This document shows positions 52,889-62,514 of a DNA stretch of 64,000 bases, piece by piece (position 1 is the first letter of the stretch; each line of letters begins with the position of its first letter). The notes under the pieces were generated by a model that saw nothing but the letters and a program-made list of their open reading frames with translations, ran no database searches and was not told the origin of the DNA. The position numbers and the translations under genes are program-made. Source of the DNA: Pseudomonas sp. P5_109 (GTDB taxonomy: Bacteria > Pseudomonadota > Gammaproteobacteria > Pseudomonadales > Pseudomonadaceae); contig NZ_CP125380.1 of NCBI RefSeq assembly GCF_034009455.1, positions 2,149,001-2,213,000 on the forward strand, in the 5' to 3' direction.

Positions 52889-55800
52889 ATGCCCAATTTT
52901 GGTGAAACTCTAATCAACACCACTACTGCAGGCGATCAGGAAGATCCGAATATCTATGGATTGATCGATGGTGGTTTTGTCATCGCCTGGCATGGCAATG
53001 GTCTTGGCGATGCCACCGGAATCTTTACCCAGCGCTATAACGCCAGCGGTGCCAAGGTGGGTGGTGAGACGCTGGTCAACAGCACGCTTGCGGGCGAGCA
53101 GAGTCAGCCTTCGGTGGTCGGGTTGTTGAACGGCGGTTACGTTGTGACCTGGTCCGGTCTCAATACCGGGGGGCTGCAGTGCATCTTTACCCAGCAGTAC
53201 AACACCAGTGGGGCCAAGGTCGGTGGCGAAACTGTTGTCAATACAACCACGGCAGGCTCTCGCGATTCCCCTGAAATTACCGCCCTGGCCGACGGTGGTT
53301 ATGTGGTGACATGGGGGGCAGAGGAAACCGCTGGCGACTTCGGGTCTTATCTGCAGCGCTTCAATGCCAGCGGGGTGAAGGTCGGTGGGGAAGTTCACAT
53401 CAACACCACCACCGTGGGGCCTCAGGATTTTCCACAGATTTTTGGTGTTCCCGACGGTGGTTACCTGGCGGTGTGGGAGGGGAGTGGGCCGGGAGATGAC
53501 TACGGCATCTTCACCCAGCGCTTTAACGCGGCTGGCGCCAAGGTCGGTGTGGAAACCCTGGTCAACACACCCTCTGCGGAAATCCAATCCGAGCATATGG
53601 TTGCTGTGCAGGCCAACGGCAATTACCTGCTCGTCTGGGAGTCTTACCCTAATACTGTTACCGGAGTGGAACAAAGAGACGTATTTTCCCAGCTCTATAA
53701 CTCCGCAGGTGGCAAGATCGGTGCCCAGACCCGGGTCAATACCACAACCACTGGTTCTCAGGGAGAGGCTCACGTCTCGGCAATGTTCGATGGTGGCTAC
53801 GTGGTCACTTGGGTGGGTAACGGCCCAGGTGACGCCTCCGGCGTTTTCACTCAGCGTTTCAATGCCAGTGGCGTTGCGGTCGGTGCGGAGACCCGGGTCA
53901 ATACGACGGTGGCGGGCGACCAGGTCATCTCGCGGATGACCACGCTGGCTGATGGTGGTTATGTAGTTGTCTGGGAGTCGATTGGCCAGGACGGGGCAAG
54001 TTTCGGCACGTACCTCCAGCGATTCGATGCAAGCGGCAACAAACTGACCGGCCTGTCGGGCGATGCCGCGGCCAACGTGCTGACCTGGGCGGGTGTCGGA
54101 AGCGTGGTCATCGATGCCGGTGCGGGTGACGACACTCTTATCGGCGGCAGTGCAAACGACCATCTCAACGGCGACGCTGGCAACGACACCCTCAACGGCG
54201 GGGGCGGCGCAGACCGGATGACCGGCGGCGACGGCTCCGACACCTATTTCGTCGACAACCTGTTCGATGTCGTCAGCGAAACCAATGCCATTGCGGCTAC
54301 CGGTGGCATCGATACGGTCAACAGTCTCCTGGCGACCAACATCCTCGGCGCCAACGTGGAAAACCTGCACTTGTTGGCAACCACGGCCGCCAACGGTACC
54401 GGCAATGCCTTGAACAACACGATCTTTGCCGGGGCCGGCAACAATATTCTCAATGGCGGCGATGGCGTCGATACTGCGTCCTACGCCTTTGCCACCAGTG
54501 CGGTGACTGTCAGCCTGGCTGTCACCACCGCCCAGGTCACGGGTGGTTCCGGCAGCGATACGTTGCTGGCCTTCGAAAACCTGACCGGCAGTAACTTCAA
54601 CGACGTCCTGACCGGCAATGCGGGCGCCAACACCCTCAACGGGGGCGCGGGCAATGACATCCTCAATGGCGGTGCCGGCGCAGACACGCTGATCGGTGGT
54701 GATGGTTCGGACTCCTACGTTGTCGATAATGTCGGTGATGTGGTCAGTGAAACCAATGCGGTCGCTGCCACTGGTGGCACGGATACCGTCAGCAGCTCCC
54801 TGGCCGCCTATACTCTGGGCGCCAACGTGGAAAACCTGCGCCTGCTGGCAACCACGGCCGCCAACGGTACCGGCAATGCCTTGAACAACACGATCTTTGC
54901 CGGGGCCGGCAACAACATCCTCAATGGCGGCGACGGTATCGACACCGCGTCCTATGCCTTTGCCGCGAGTGCGGTGGTGGTCAGCCTGGCTGTGACTACT
55001 GCCCAGGCCACCGGCGGCTCAGGCAGCGATACGCTGCTGGCCTTCGAAAACCTGGCCGGTAGTAATCTCAATGACACCCTGACCGGCAATGCCGCCGCCA
55101 ACACCCTCAGTGGCGGCGCGGGCAACGATGTCCTCAATGGCGCTGCCGGCAATGACACCCTTGATGGCGCCGCCGGTGTAGACACACTGGTCGGTGGTGA
55201 CGGTTCGGACATCTACATTGTCGATAACGTCGGTGATGTGGTCAGTGAAAGCAATGCGGTTGCCGCTACCGGTGGTACGGATTCTGTCTATACCACGCTG
55301 GCGGGCTATATCCTCGGCGCCAACGTTGAAAACCTGCGCCTGATGGCCACAACCGCTGCCAACGGCACTGGCAATACCTTGAACAACACGCTGTTTGCCG
55401 GGGCCGGCAACAACATCCTCAATGGTGGCGACGGTATCGACACTGCGTCCTATGCCTTTGCCGCGAGTGCGGTGGTAGCCAGTCTGGCTATCAGCACCGC
55501 CCAGGCCACTGGCGGCTCGGGCAGCGATACGCTGCTGGCTTTCGAAAACCTGACCGGCAGTAACTTCAACGACACCCTGACCGGCAATGCGGCTGCCAAT
55601 ACGCTCAGTGGGGGCGCGGGCAATGATGTCCTCAATGGCGGTGCCGGCAATGACACCCTCGATGGCGGTGCCGGTGTAGACACACTGGCGGGTGGCGACG
55701 GCTCGGACATTTATGTTGTCGATAACCTCGCCGATGTGGTCAGTGAAACCAATGCGGTCGCGGCCACCGGCGGCACGGATTCTGTCTACAGTTCCCTGGC

Positions 55801-56506
55801 CGGGTATACGCTGGGCGCCAACGTGGAAAACCTGCGCCTGCTGGCAACAACGGCCGCCAACGGTACCGGCAATACGTTGAACAACACGCTGTTTGCCGGG
55901 GCCGGCAATAACATCCTCAATGGCGGCGATGGTGTCGACACCGCGTCTTATGCCTTTGCCGCGAGTGCGGTGGTAGCCAGTCTGGCTGTAACGACTGCCC
56001 AGGCCACCGGTGGCTCAGGCAGCGATACGCTGCTGGCCTTCGAAAACCTGACCGGCAGCAATTTCAACGACACCCTGACCGGCAATACAACCGCCAACAC
56101 CCTCATCGGAGGCGCGGGCAATGATGTGCTCAATGGGGGGGCCGGTAACGACCTGCTGATCGGCGGGGCGGGGGTTGACCAGCTCACTGGCGGTATCGGA
56201 GCCGACCGTTTCGACTTCGACACCTTGAGCGAAATGGGCCTGGGCACATTGCGCGATGTGATCGGGGATTTCAAAACCGCCGAGGGCGACAAAATCGACC
56301 TGTCGACCCTGGACGCCAACGTGGCCACCGCCGTCAATGATGCCTTCAGCTTTATCGGGGCGAACGCCTTCAGCGCTAATGCGACCGGGCAGGTGCGCTT
56401 CGCTGGCGGCATCCTGTTCGGCAGCACCGATGCCGACACGGCGGCGGAGTTCGAGATTTCCCTGGTGGGTGTTGCGACGCTCGTTAACACGGACATCATT
56501 GCCTGA
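52889..56506 (+). CDS. Large RTX-type secreted calcium-binding protein
   Basis: This 1205-residue protein has three parts. Residues about 4-390 are seven similar units of about 50-55 residues (ET.VNTTTAG.Q ... DGGYVVTW ... GIFTQRFNASG.KVGG). Residues about 400-1090 are four modules of about 160 residues with nonapeptide GGxGxDxLx runs and a shared segment GANVENLRLLATTAANGTGN. The last 110 residues (DRFDFDTLSEMG, DVIGDFKTAEGDKIDLS) match the serralysin-type C-terminal secretion domain. There is no Sec signal peptide, as expected for type I secretion. No transporter genes lie in the window. No enzymatic domain is recognised. AGGAG precedes the ATG. Confidence 0.9.
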   Translation: MPNFGETLINTTTAGDQEDPNIYGLIDGGFVIAWHGNGLGDATGIFTQRYNASGAKVGGETLVNSTLAGEQSQPSVVGLLNGGYVVTWSGLNTGGLQCIFTQQYNTSGAKVGGETVVNTTTAGSRDSPEITALADGGYVVTWGAEETAGDFGSYLQRFNASGVKVGGEVHINTTTVGPQDFPQIFGVPDGGYLAVWEGSGPGDDYGIFTQRFNAAGAKVGVETLVNTPSAEIQSEHMVAVQANGNYLLVWESYPNTVTGVEQRDVFSQLYNSAGGKIGAQTRVNTTTTGSQGEAHVSAMFDGGYVVTWVGNGPGDASGVFTQRFNASGVAVGAETRVNTTVAGDQVISRMTTLADGGYVVVWESIGQDGASFGTYLQRFDASGNKLTGLSGDAAANVLTWAGVGSVVIDAGAGDDTLIGGSANDHLNGDAGNDTLNGGGGADRMTGGDGSDTYFVDNLFDVVSETNAIAATGGIDTVNSLLATNILGANVENLHLLATTAANGTGNALNNTIFAGAGNNILNGGDGVDTASYAFATSAVTVSLAVTTAQVTGGSGSDTLLAFENLTGSNFNDVLTGNAGANTLNGGAGNDILNGGAGADTLIGGDGSDSYVVDNVGDVVSETNAVAATGGTDTVSSSLAAYTLGANVENLRLLATTAANGTGNALNNTIFAGAGNNILNGGDGIDTASYAFAASAVVVSLAVTTAQATGGSGSDTLLAFENLAGSNLNDTLTGNAAANTLSGGAGNDVLNGAAGNDTLDGAAGVDTLVGGDGSDIYIVDNVGDVVSESNAVAATGGTDSVYTTLAGYILGANVENLRLMATTAANGTGNTLNNTLFAGAGNNILNGGDGIDTASYAFAASAVVASLAISTAQATGGSGSDTLLAFENLTGSNFNDTLTGNAAANTLSGGAGNDVLNGGAGNDTLDGGAGVDTLAGGDGSDIYVVDNLADVVSETNAVAATGGTDSVYSSLAGYTLGANVENLRLLATTAANGTGNTLNNTLFAGAGNNILNGGDGVDTASYAFAASAVVASLAVTTAQATGGSGSDTLLAFENLTGSNFNDTLTGNTTANTLIGGAGNDVLNGGAGNDLLIGGAGVDQLTGGIGADRFDFDTLSEMGLGTLRDVIGDFKTAEGDKIDLSTLDANVATAVNDAFSFIGANAFSANATGQVRFAGGILFGSTDADTAAEFEISLVGVATLVNTDIIA

Positions 56507-56515
56507 TGGTGCATC

Positions 56516-56539
56516 GCCGGGGCTCTATGGAGCCCCGGC
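56516..56539 (+). terminator. Hairpin after RTX gene
   Basis: GCCGGGGCTC and GAGCCCCGGC pair perfectly over a TATG loop, 9 bases after the stop. No T run follows, so it may be a 3' stabiliser or Rho-aided end. Confidence 0.7.
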
Positions 56540-56660
56540 GCACAGGGTTCCTGAACCGATGCTGTCGCCGCGCAACATTTCATGATGCCCGGCACGGACG
56601 AGGCATAGGATGACAGCCAAAGGTCATGTCCCCGCGCCTCACTCCCTCAGGAATAAAAAG

Positions 56661-56882
56661 ATGATCGTAAACCTCGTCAAAGTCTCGCTGATTGCCGGTG
56701 CTTTGTTGTTGAGCGCCTGTTCGGGTGTAAGCACTCAGCGCGATTATTCGGCCGACTCGGTACAACCCGCCGGCTTTGGCCCGGGGCCCACCAACAGCAA
56801 CGCCGGCAAGATGAATTTCCACGGCAGTGCGCTAGGCAACAGTTTTGGCGAGTATGGTTCGGGGTTGTTGCACGACGATTGA
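56661..56882 (+). CDS. Small lipoprotein
   Basis: This 73-residue protein has a signal peptide with lipobox LLSAC (Cys19) and a short mature part rich in Gly, Ser and Asn, ending GSGLLHDD. ATG 56661 has AGGAA upstream. The frame is open back to 56610 but without a supported start. Family and function are unknown. It is followed closely by a terminator, so it is monocistronic. Confidence 0.75.
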   Translation: MIVNLVKVSLIAGALLLSACSGVSTQRDYSADSVQPAGFGPGPTNSNAGKMNFHGSALGNSFGEYGSGLLHDD

Positions 56883-56895
56883 TCGGTGACGCAAG

Positions 56896-56921
56896 ACGGT
56901 GGAGTGATTTCCACCGTTTTG
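56896..56921. terminator. Terminator after small lipoprotein
   Basis: ACGGTGGA and TCCACCGT pair over GTGATT, followed by TTT. It lies between convergent genes. Confidence 0.8.
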
Positions 56922-56936
56922 CTATCTGGGCGAGAC

Positions 56937-57365
56937 TCAGACGAGCCTCAAACCTTCAAAAGGATTCCAGCCTTGCGAGCCTTTTACCTGTTTCAGGTAG
57001 TAGGCGTAGTTGGCGCTCAATCCGTACATGAGTGCAAAGACAACGTTCATGCCGCTGTTGAAGGCCTTGGGTGCTTCTTCATAACCCAGCAGGGTGAAAA
57101 TCAATGCCAGGGCAAAGGATAGGGCAACGATGATCGCGATGATCGCCAGGTTCTTTTTCCACAGTCCAAGTACGAAAAAATAGATCGGCCCGAAAAAAAA
57201 CGCGATGAAGTTCAGGTTGATCAAGAGGCGCTTGCGCGCTGGCAACTGTTTGAAGCCCAACTTGAAATCGGGGCTTTTGGGGCCGCCGTACTGATCAAAA
57301 AAAGCGAAACGTTCTTGCCATTTCGGACTGACGTTGTAGGTTTGCAATTCATCCGTGCTGCTCAT
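56937..57365 (-). CDS. DUF2628 membrane protein
   Basis: This 142-residue protein has a soluble N-terminal 40 residues (YNVSPKWQERFAFFDQYGG) and three TM helices (NLNFIAFFFGPIYFFVLGLWKK, LAIIAIIVALSFALALIFTLL, GMNVVFALMYGLSANYAYYLK). This matches DUF2628, which has no known role. The ATG at 57365 is preferred over a frame to 57404. An imperfect palindrome lies 42 bases upstream. Confidence 0.8.
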   Translation of the reverse strand: MSSTDELQTYNVSPKWQERFAFFDQYGGPKSPDFKLGFKQLPARKRLLINLNFIAFFFGPIYFFVLGLWKKNLAIIAIIVALSFALALIFTLLGYEEAPKAFNSGMNVVFALMYGLSANYAYYLKQVKGSQGWNPFEGLRLV

Positions 57366-57406
57366 TATCTGTCCTTTTTTGAGGGTTCTGCTCGGTCGAG
57401 GCATCG

Positions 57407-57424
57407 ACCGAATGATCGTTCGGT
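57407..57424. promoter_or_regulatory. Palindrome, possible TetR-type operator
   Basis: ACCGAATGATCGTTCGGT is an 18-base inverted repeat with eight of nine pairs matched, upstream of the DUF2628 gene and downstream (antisense side) of nothing coding. Such AATGATCGTT sites are typical of TetR-family operators. Confidence 0.4.
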
Positions 57425-57598
57425 GCGCTTGTCAACGCGTCTTGCAAATGACCGGCCTGCTACCGGTGCGACAGTAGTTTCAAACATGTAACGAGAATTA
57501 ACAAGGTATGGCCAAGGGCCTTGGCATGCGGTTCTCGCGTCAGGTCTTGTGGGAAAACGACCTGACGGCGGTCACCTATTCCAGTGGCAGGCACGTCG

Positions 57599-58384
57599 TT
57601 ATTTGCCCTCAGGCACCGCCAGCCACTGCCGCAGAATCTTCTGGTAATTGCCGGTCACTTTGGCAAGGTGCAGCCACTGATCGACGTACAGCTTCCAGGT
57701 GATGTCGTCGCGGGGAAGCAGGTAGGCTTTTTCGCCGTATTGCATGTAGTGCGTCGGGTTGACGGCACACAGGCCCGGTTTGAGTTTCTGCTGATACAAC
57801 GCCTCCGACGCATCGGTGATCATCACATCAGCTTTTTTATCCAGCAGTTCCTGGAAGATGCTCAGGTTATCGCGCAGCTGCAATTGCGCCTGGGGCAGGT
57901 ACGCGTGGACGAACGCTTCGTTGGTGCCGCCGGCGGGTTCGACCAGGCGAACCGAGGGCTGGTTGATCTGTTCGAGGGTCTGGTACAGCGCCTGGTCTTC
58001 GCAGCGCACCAAGGGGACTTTGCCATCGACGTCCAGGGTGGTGCTGAAGAAGGCTTTTTTCTGCCGTTCCAGGGTGACCGAGATGCCGCCCATGGCGATG
58101 TCGCACTTGCCGGCGAGCATGTCGGGCATCAGGGTTTTCCAGGTGGTGGGCACCCACTCGACCTTGACGCCAAGGCTGTCGGCCAGGGCGCGGGCCATGG
58201 CGATGTCGATGCCGGAATGCTCGCCGTCCTCAGCTTTGAAGGTGTAGGGCTTGTAGTCGCCGGTGGTGCAAACGCGCAGTTGTCCCTGTTGCATGACGCT
58301 GTCCAGATGCGAAGGTTCTGCCTGGGCGCCAAGGGAGAGTGCGAGCAAGCCGCCGAGCATCATTGCTCTTATGATTTTCTTCAT
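57599..58384 (-). CDS. pheC: PheC-like periplasmic cyclohexadienyl dehydratase
   Basis: This 261-residue protein has a signal peptide (LGGLLALSLGAQA-E) and a periplasmic solute-binding fold. The pattern CTTGDYKPYTF, MARALADSLG, CDIAMGGISVTLERQ, EPAGGTNEAF, MITDASEAL and KLYVDQWLHLA is close to Pseudomonas PheC, which makes phenylpyruvate or phenylalanine from prephenate or arogenate in the periplasm. A plain amino-acid binding protein is the alternative. Nearby genes give no pathway support. ATG 58384 gives the signal peptide. Confidence 0.75.
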   Translation of the reverse strand: MKKIIRAMMLGGLLALSLGAQAEPSHLDSVMQQGQLRVCTTGDYKPYTFKAEDGEHSGIDIAMARALADSLGVKVEWVPTTWKTLMPDMLAGKCDIAMGGISVTLERQKKAFFSTTLDVDGKVPLVRCEDQALYQTLEQINQPSVRLVEPAGGTNEAFVHAYLPQAQLQLRDNLSIFQELLDKKADVMITDASEALYQQKLKPGLCAVNPTHYMQYGEKAYLLPRDDITWKLYVDQWLHLAKVTGNYQKILRQWLAVPEGK

Positions 58385-58475
58385 TGGTATCGGGCTTTTG
58401 TGCTGGAGTGGTTTTGAAGGGGGCAGTGTAGTGAAGTTTTCATGGGTGTGAAAAATCAACGCCCCCTGAAACGGC

Positions 58476-59399
58476 TCACTCCACTTCCGGACTCAAGGTC
58501 CCCAGCCACGCCACCACCGCCACAATCAATACCGCCGCGGCCATTTCCACCAGTACACTGCGCCGAAGTGCATGGACCGCCATGCGATGTTGGCCCTCTC
58601 GCAATGTCCGCTCCAGCAAGGGCCCAAGCTGAAAGCGGTTCAAAGCCGCCAACACCAGCATCCCGGCAAACAGCAGCACTTTGATCGCCAGGAGCATTCC
58701 GTAGTGGCTGAGTAGAACGCCATCGAGCTGCGGCCCGACGATGAACAGGTAGTTCACCACCCCGGTCACGGTGATGATCACTACGATCAGCGCACCGACA
58801 AGTTCGAATCGCTTGACGGCGCGGGCCAGCAAGCGAATGTGCACTTCGGTTTGCAGCGCCCGGATTTGCGCCATCAACCCAATCGCAAGCAACGCGCCGA
58901 GCCAGGCGCCTGCCACCAGCAAGTGCAGGATGTCTGCGGTGAAGTGCCAGTAACGACGGCTGCCTTCGTCCATGGCGCCATGCCCGCTCCAGGCCAGGCT
59001 GGCGAGGGCGATGCCGCCGGCAGTGGCGGCGATCACCAGGCTGATGCCGGGGGCGCGAGGGTTAAACATCAACGCCAAACCTGCGACGGCTAACGCAGTC
59101 ATCCGCACGGCCCAGGCCATCCCGACGTCTGTCTCGAACAGCATCATCTCGAGGTGAGGGCGCAGCTCGGTTATGTCTGATTCGCCGCTCATGGCGCGGA
59201 CCATCAGCACCATGCCGGCGATGGACAGCAGCGCGCCGAGGCCGGCTGTTGCCGTCAACAATCGGCGCAAGGGCAACACCCTCCCGGATAGCCTTTCCTG
59301 TCCTTTAAAACTGTAAAGCCCGAACAGCGCCACGCCAAACAACAGCATCAAATCCACATACAACACAAACCGCAGCACGACGTTGGCCGAGTCGCTCAT
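58476..59399 (-). CDS. copD: Copper resistance protein CopD
   Basis: This 307-residue inner-membrane protein has eight predicted TM helices and the CopD segments LLTATAGLGALLSI, RRYWHFTADILHLLVAGAWLGALL (with His pair) and LLSHYGMLLAIKVLLFAGMLVLAALNR. CopD is thought to move copper across the inner membrane, working with periplasmic CopC. It follows copC by 3 bases and is the last gene of the copABCD operon. Confidence 0.93.
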   Translation of the reverse strand: MSDSANVVLRFVLYVDLMLLFGVALFGLYSFKGQERLSGRVLPLRRLLTATAGLGALLSIAGMVLMVRAMSGESDITELRPHLEMMLFETDVGMAWAVRMTALAVAGLALMFNPRAPGISLVIAATAGGIALASLAWSGHGAMDEGSRRYWHFTADILHLLVAGAWLGALLAIGLMAQIRALQTEVHIRLLARAVKRFELVGALIVVIITVTGVVNYLFIVGPQLDGVLLSHYGMLLAIKVLLFAGMLVLAALNRFQLGPLLERTLREGQHRMAVHALRRSVLVEMAAAVLIVAVVAWLGTLSPEVE

Positions 59400-59402
59400 C
59401 GA

Positions 59403-59786
59403 TCATTTCACTTTGAACGTGACGTTGCCGGTGATCGGGTGGGTGTCCGACGACACCGCGCGCCATTCGACCTTGTAGGTGCCGGCAGTCAAGGGCGCTG
59501 TCGGAGTGATGAACATGGTCTTCGGATCACTGCCGCCGCCGACTTTGGCCTTGACCGGCATCGGGGCGTGGACCATGCCGGACATTTCGGTCATCAGCAG
59601 TTTTGCCCCGGAAAACTGGGTGACGAGGTTTTCGGAAAAGTGCAGTTCGATCTTGTCGGGAGGCGCACCTTCCGCGCCTTCCGTTGGGGTGGAGGCGAGC
59701 AGTTTGGGGTGCGCTTGAGCGAGGCTGCTCATGAGCAGGCCAGTGATCAGCACGATGACGGCAGTGGTGGGTTTGATGAGGCGCAT
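59403..59786 (-). CDS. copC: Copper resistance protein CopC
   Basis: This 127-residue periplasmic copper chaperone has a signal peptide cleaved so that the mature protein starts with His (AQA-HPKLL), a Cu(II) ligand. The SSDTHPITGN motif near the end supplies the Asp and His ligands. Few Met are present (MTEMSGMVHAPMP), consistent with the Cu(II)-binding form. ATG 59786 has AAAGGA six bases upstream. It lies between copB and copD. Confidence 0.93.
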   Translation of the reverse strand: MRLIKPTTAVIVLITGLLMSSLAQAHPKLLASTPTEGAEGAPPDKIELHFSENLVTQFSGAKLLMTEMSGMVHAPMPVKAKVGGGSDPKTMFITPTAPLTAGTYKVEWRAVSSDTHPITGNVTFKVK

Positions 59787-59838
59787 GCACGGTCCTTTAC
59801 CGCTTGAAGCGGTTGTTATTGGTTTGAGGTGAGTCTGT

Positions 59839-60702
59839 TCAGAACCACAGCCGGACACCGAGCACCAGGCGGGTTTCGCTGCGGTCCTCGCCTTCGTCGT
59901 TGGCGTAGTCGGCGGTGTTGCCGTAGGTGCGGTTCCAGGTCACGCCGAGGTAGGGCGCGAATTCCCGGCGGATTTCGTAGCGCAGGCGCAGGCCGGCTTC
60001 GGTGTTGGACAGCCCCGAACCGATGCCCCGTTGCGCATCGTTTTTGCCGTAGGCGTTGAGTTCGACGGTCGGCTGCAGGATCAGCCGATTGGTCAGCAGG
60101 ATGTCGTAGTCGCCCTCCAGCCGCACGGCGCTCTGGCCGCCTTCGCCGATGAAGGCCGTGGCTTCGGCCTCGAAGTTGTACAGCGCCATGCCTTGTACGC
60201 CGAACGCGGCCCAGGTTTGCGGGGCTCCGGGTTTGAAGTCCTGGCGAACGCCGCTGACGACGTCCCACCATGGGGAAATGGCGTGGCCCCACAAGGCCTG
60301 GATTTCCGCGTCTTCGGTCACGCCGTTGCTGCGTTCGCCTTCGGAGCGCAGCCACAGGCGATCAATGTCACCGCCGATCCAGCCGGACAAATCCCAGGCC
60401 AGGGTGCTGCCGTCATCGGCGTCTTGCCATTCGAGTTTGTCGGCGAGGAAAAAGCTATTGAGCGTGCTGTCATGTACGCGGTGACCGGCGGGATCGACAT
60501 ACACCGCAGCGCGATCGGCATCGGTCAGCAGCGGGATCGGCGTGCGGCTTTCGCTGGGGGCGGCGGGCTGCATCTGGCCTTCGTCCATGCCTTGCATCTG
60601 GCCGTGGTCCATCTGGCTGTGATCCATGCCTTGCATGTCATCGCTGGCGGCCATCGCCGTCGAGGTCGCGAGGGCTAAGAAAAACGGGGTGAATCGAATC
60701 AT
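59839..60702 (-). CDS. copB: Copper resistance outer membrane protein CopB
   Basis: This 287-residue protein has a signal peptide ([13 protein letters not shown]), a short Met/His-rich region ([14 protein letters not shown]) and a C-terminal beta-barrel ending in Phe (LVLGVRLWF), as CopB/PcoB proteins do. It is believed to bind or pass copper at the outer membrane. ATG 60702 is 10 bases after copA. The open frame to 60903 overlaps copA and is not used. Confidence 0.92.
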   Translation of the reverse strand: MIRFTPFFLALATSTAMAASDDMQGMDHSQMDHGQMQGMDEGQMQPAAPSESRTPIPLLTDADRAAVYVDPAGHRVHDSTLNSFFLADKLEWQDADDGSTLAWDLSGWIGGDIDRLWLRSEGERSNGVTEDAEIQALWGHAISPWWDVVSGVRQDFKPGAPQTWAAFGVQGMALYNFEAEATAFIGEGGQSAVRLEGDYDILLTNRLILQPTVELNAYGKNDAQRGIGSGLSNTEAGLRLRYEIRREFAPYLGVTWNRTYGNTADYANDEGEDRSETRLVLGVRLWF

Positions 60703-60712
60703 GGGGTGCGCC

Positions 60713-62419
60713 TCATTCTTCCACGCGAACTTCACGGAACATGCCCATTTCCATGTGGTACAGGAGATGGCAGTGATAGGCCCAGCGGCCGAGCGCATCG
60801 GCAGTGACCCGATAGCTGCGCCGGGAACCGGGTGGCATGTCGATGGTGTGTTTGCGCACCATGAACTGGCCGTTTTCGTCTTCGAGGTCGCTCCACATTC
60901 CATGCAGGTGGATGGGGTGCATCATCATCGTGTCGTTGACCAGCACAATCCGCAGCCGCTCGCCGTACTTGAGGCGCAGCGGTTCTGCATCAGAGAACTT
61001 CACGCCGTTGAATGACCAGGCGAATTTTTCCATATGCCCGGTCAGGTGCAGTTCGAGGGTGCGGCCAGGTTCGCGGCCGTCCGGGTCTTCGAAAGTGCTG
61101 CGCAGGTCGGAATAGGTGAGCACGCGGCGCCCGTTGTTGCGCAGGCCCATGCCGGGGTCGTCGAGTTTCGCTGAGGTGGACATCGCTTGCATGTCCACCA
61201 GCGGGTTGTCGGTTTCCGAGGCCGGGTGGGACTGCATGCCGGGCATGTCGCCCATGGCCATGTTGCTGTGATCCATGCCCGCCATACTGCCGTGGTCCAT
61301 GCCGGCCATGCCCATGTCGTCCATGGTCACCAGGGGGCGTGGGTCCTGTGGTGGCAGCGGCGCAACCAGCCCGGCTTTCAGCGCCAGGGTGCCGCGTGCG
61401 TAGCCGGTGCGATCCATCGCTTGGGCGAACAGGGTGTAGGCCGCTTCGCTCGGCTCGACGATCACGTCGAAGGTTTCCGCCACGGCAATGCGAAACTCGT
61501 CGACGCTCACCGGTTTGACGTAGAGGCCGTCGGCGGCGACCACGGTCATTTTCAGGCCGGGGATGCGCACGTCGAAGTAAGTCATGGCCGAGCCGTTGAT
61601 GAAGCGCAGCCGCAGCTTTTCCCCTGGGCGGAACACCCCGGTCCAATTCGAATCCGGCGCCTGGCCGTTCAACAGGTAGGTGTAAGTGGCGCCACTGACG
61701 TCCGCGAGGTCGGTGGGGTTCATCTTCATCTCGGCCCACATCGTGCGATCGGCGACGGTCGGCCCCCAGCCTTTTTCGCTGACGTCGTGGATGAAGTCGC
61801 CCACGGTGCGTTTGTTGAAGTTGTAGTAATCGGACTGCTTTTTCAGGGTCTTCATCAGGTCGACCGGGTCTTCGTCGGTCCAGTCGCTGAGCATCACCAC
61901 GTAGTCGCGGTCGTACTGGAACGGCTCCGGGTCCTTGGCGTCGATTATCAGCGGGCCATACACGCCGGATTGTTCCTGGAACCCCGAATGGCTGTGATAC
62001 CAGTAGGTGCCGTTCTGGCGCACGGTGAACTGGTAGACGTACAGGCCGCCCGGCTCGATGCCCTTGAAGCTCAGGCCCGGTACGCCGTCCATGTTGGCCG
62101 GCAGCAAGATGCCGTGCCAGTGAATGGAGGTACTGTCCTTGAGTCTGTTGCGTACCCGCAGCGTCACCGTATCGCCTTCACGCCAGCGCAGCAGCGGGCC
62201 GGGGATGCCGCCGTTGATGGTCATCGCGGTGCGTGGGCTGCCGGTGAAGTTGACCGGGGATTGGCCGATGAACAGGTCGAAATCATTACCGGCCAACACC
62301 TGCGGTTCGCCGGGACTGCTGATCGCCCAGGCCGGCGTGCGCCATAACCCGAGACCGCCGAAGAGCCCGCCGATGGCCAGCCCTTTGACGAAGGTGCGTC
62401 TTGAAGTGTGGGAGTGCAT
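60713..62419 (-). CDS. copA: Multicopper oxidase CopA
   Basis: This 568-residue periplasmic multicopper oxidase has a Tat signal ([17 protein letters not shown]). Copper-ligand motifs are [31 protein letters not shown] and [12 protein letters not shown], all intact. A Met-rich loop around 365-400 (repeats of MAGMDH and MGDMPGM) matches PcoA/CopA copper-storage loops. It oxidises Cu(I) and sequesters copper in the periplasm. It is the first gene of copABCD, with the predicted CinR box 78 bases upstream. Confidence 0.96.
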   Translation of the reverse strand: MHSHTSRRTFVKGLAIGGLFGGLGLWRTPAWAISSPGEPQVLAGNDFDLFIGQSPVNFTGSPRTAMTINGGIPGPLLRWREGDTVTLRVRNRLKDSTSIHWHGILLPANMDGVPGLSFKGIEPGGLYVYQFTVRQNGTYWYHSHSGFQEQSGVYGPLIIDAKDPEPFQYDRDYVVMLSDWTDEDPVDLMKTLKKQSDYYNFNKRTVGDFIHDVSEKGWGPTVADRTMWAEMKMNPTDLADVSGATYTYLLNGQAPDSNWTGVFRPGEKLRLRFINGSAMTYFDVRIPGLKMTVVAADGLYVKPVSVDEFRIAVAETFDVIVEPSEAAYTLFAQAMDRTGYARGTLALKAGLVAPLPPQDPRPLVTMDDMGMAGMDHGSMAGMDHSNMAMGDMPGMQSHPASETDNPLVDMQAMSTSAKLDDPGMGLRNNGRRVLTYSDLRSTFEDPDGREPGRTLELHLTGHMEKFAWSFNGVKFSDAEPLRLKYGERLRIVLVNDTMMMHPIHLHGMWSDLEDENGQFMVRKHTIDMPPGSRRSYRVTADALGRWAYHCHLLYHMEMGMFREVRVEE

Positions 62420-62496
62420 GCCGTCTGTTCCGCCGTCAGCCTGTTGAACGTGTCGACGAGGCTAGCGGGCGGTGCCTTTCAGCAGGCTGAGGCGGG

Positions 62497-62514
62497 GATT
62501 ACAGTTTTGACAGG
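62497..62514 (-). promoter_or_regulatory. Predicted CinR/Cop box upstream of copA
   Basis: On the minus strand this reads CCTGTCAAAACTGTAATC. It matches CCTGACAAAGTTGTAATC upstream of cinA at 15 of 18 bases and has the same orientation to its gene. A TAGCCT (62459-62464) follows at 32 bases, against 33 for TAGAGT before cinA. The box overlaps the last codons of the upstream gene. Confidence 0.65.

Noticed and set aside
52910..54370. A 486-codon minus-strand frame under the RTX gene
   Set aside because: Mirrors the repeats of the RTX protein; the plus strand gives a coherent product.
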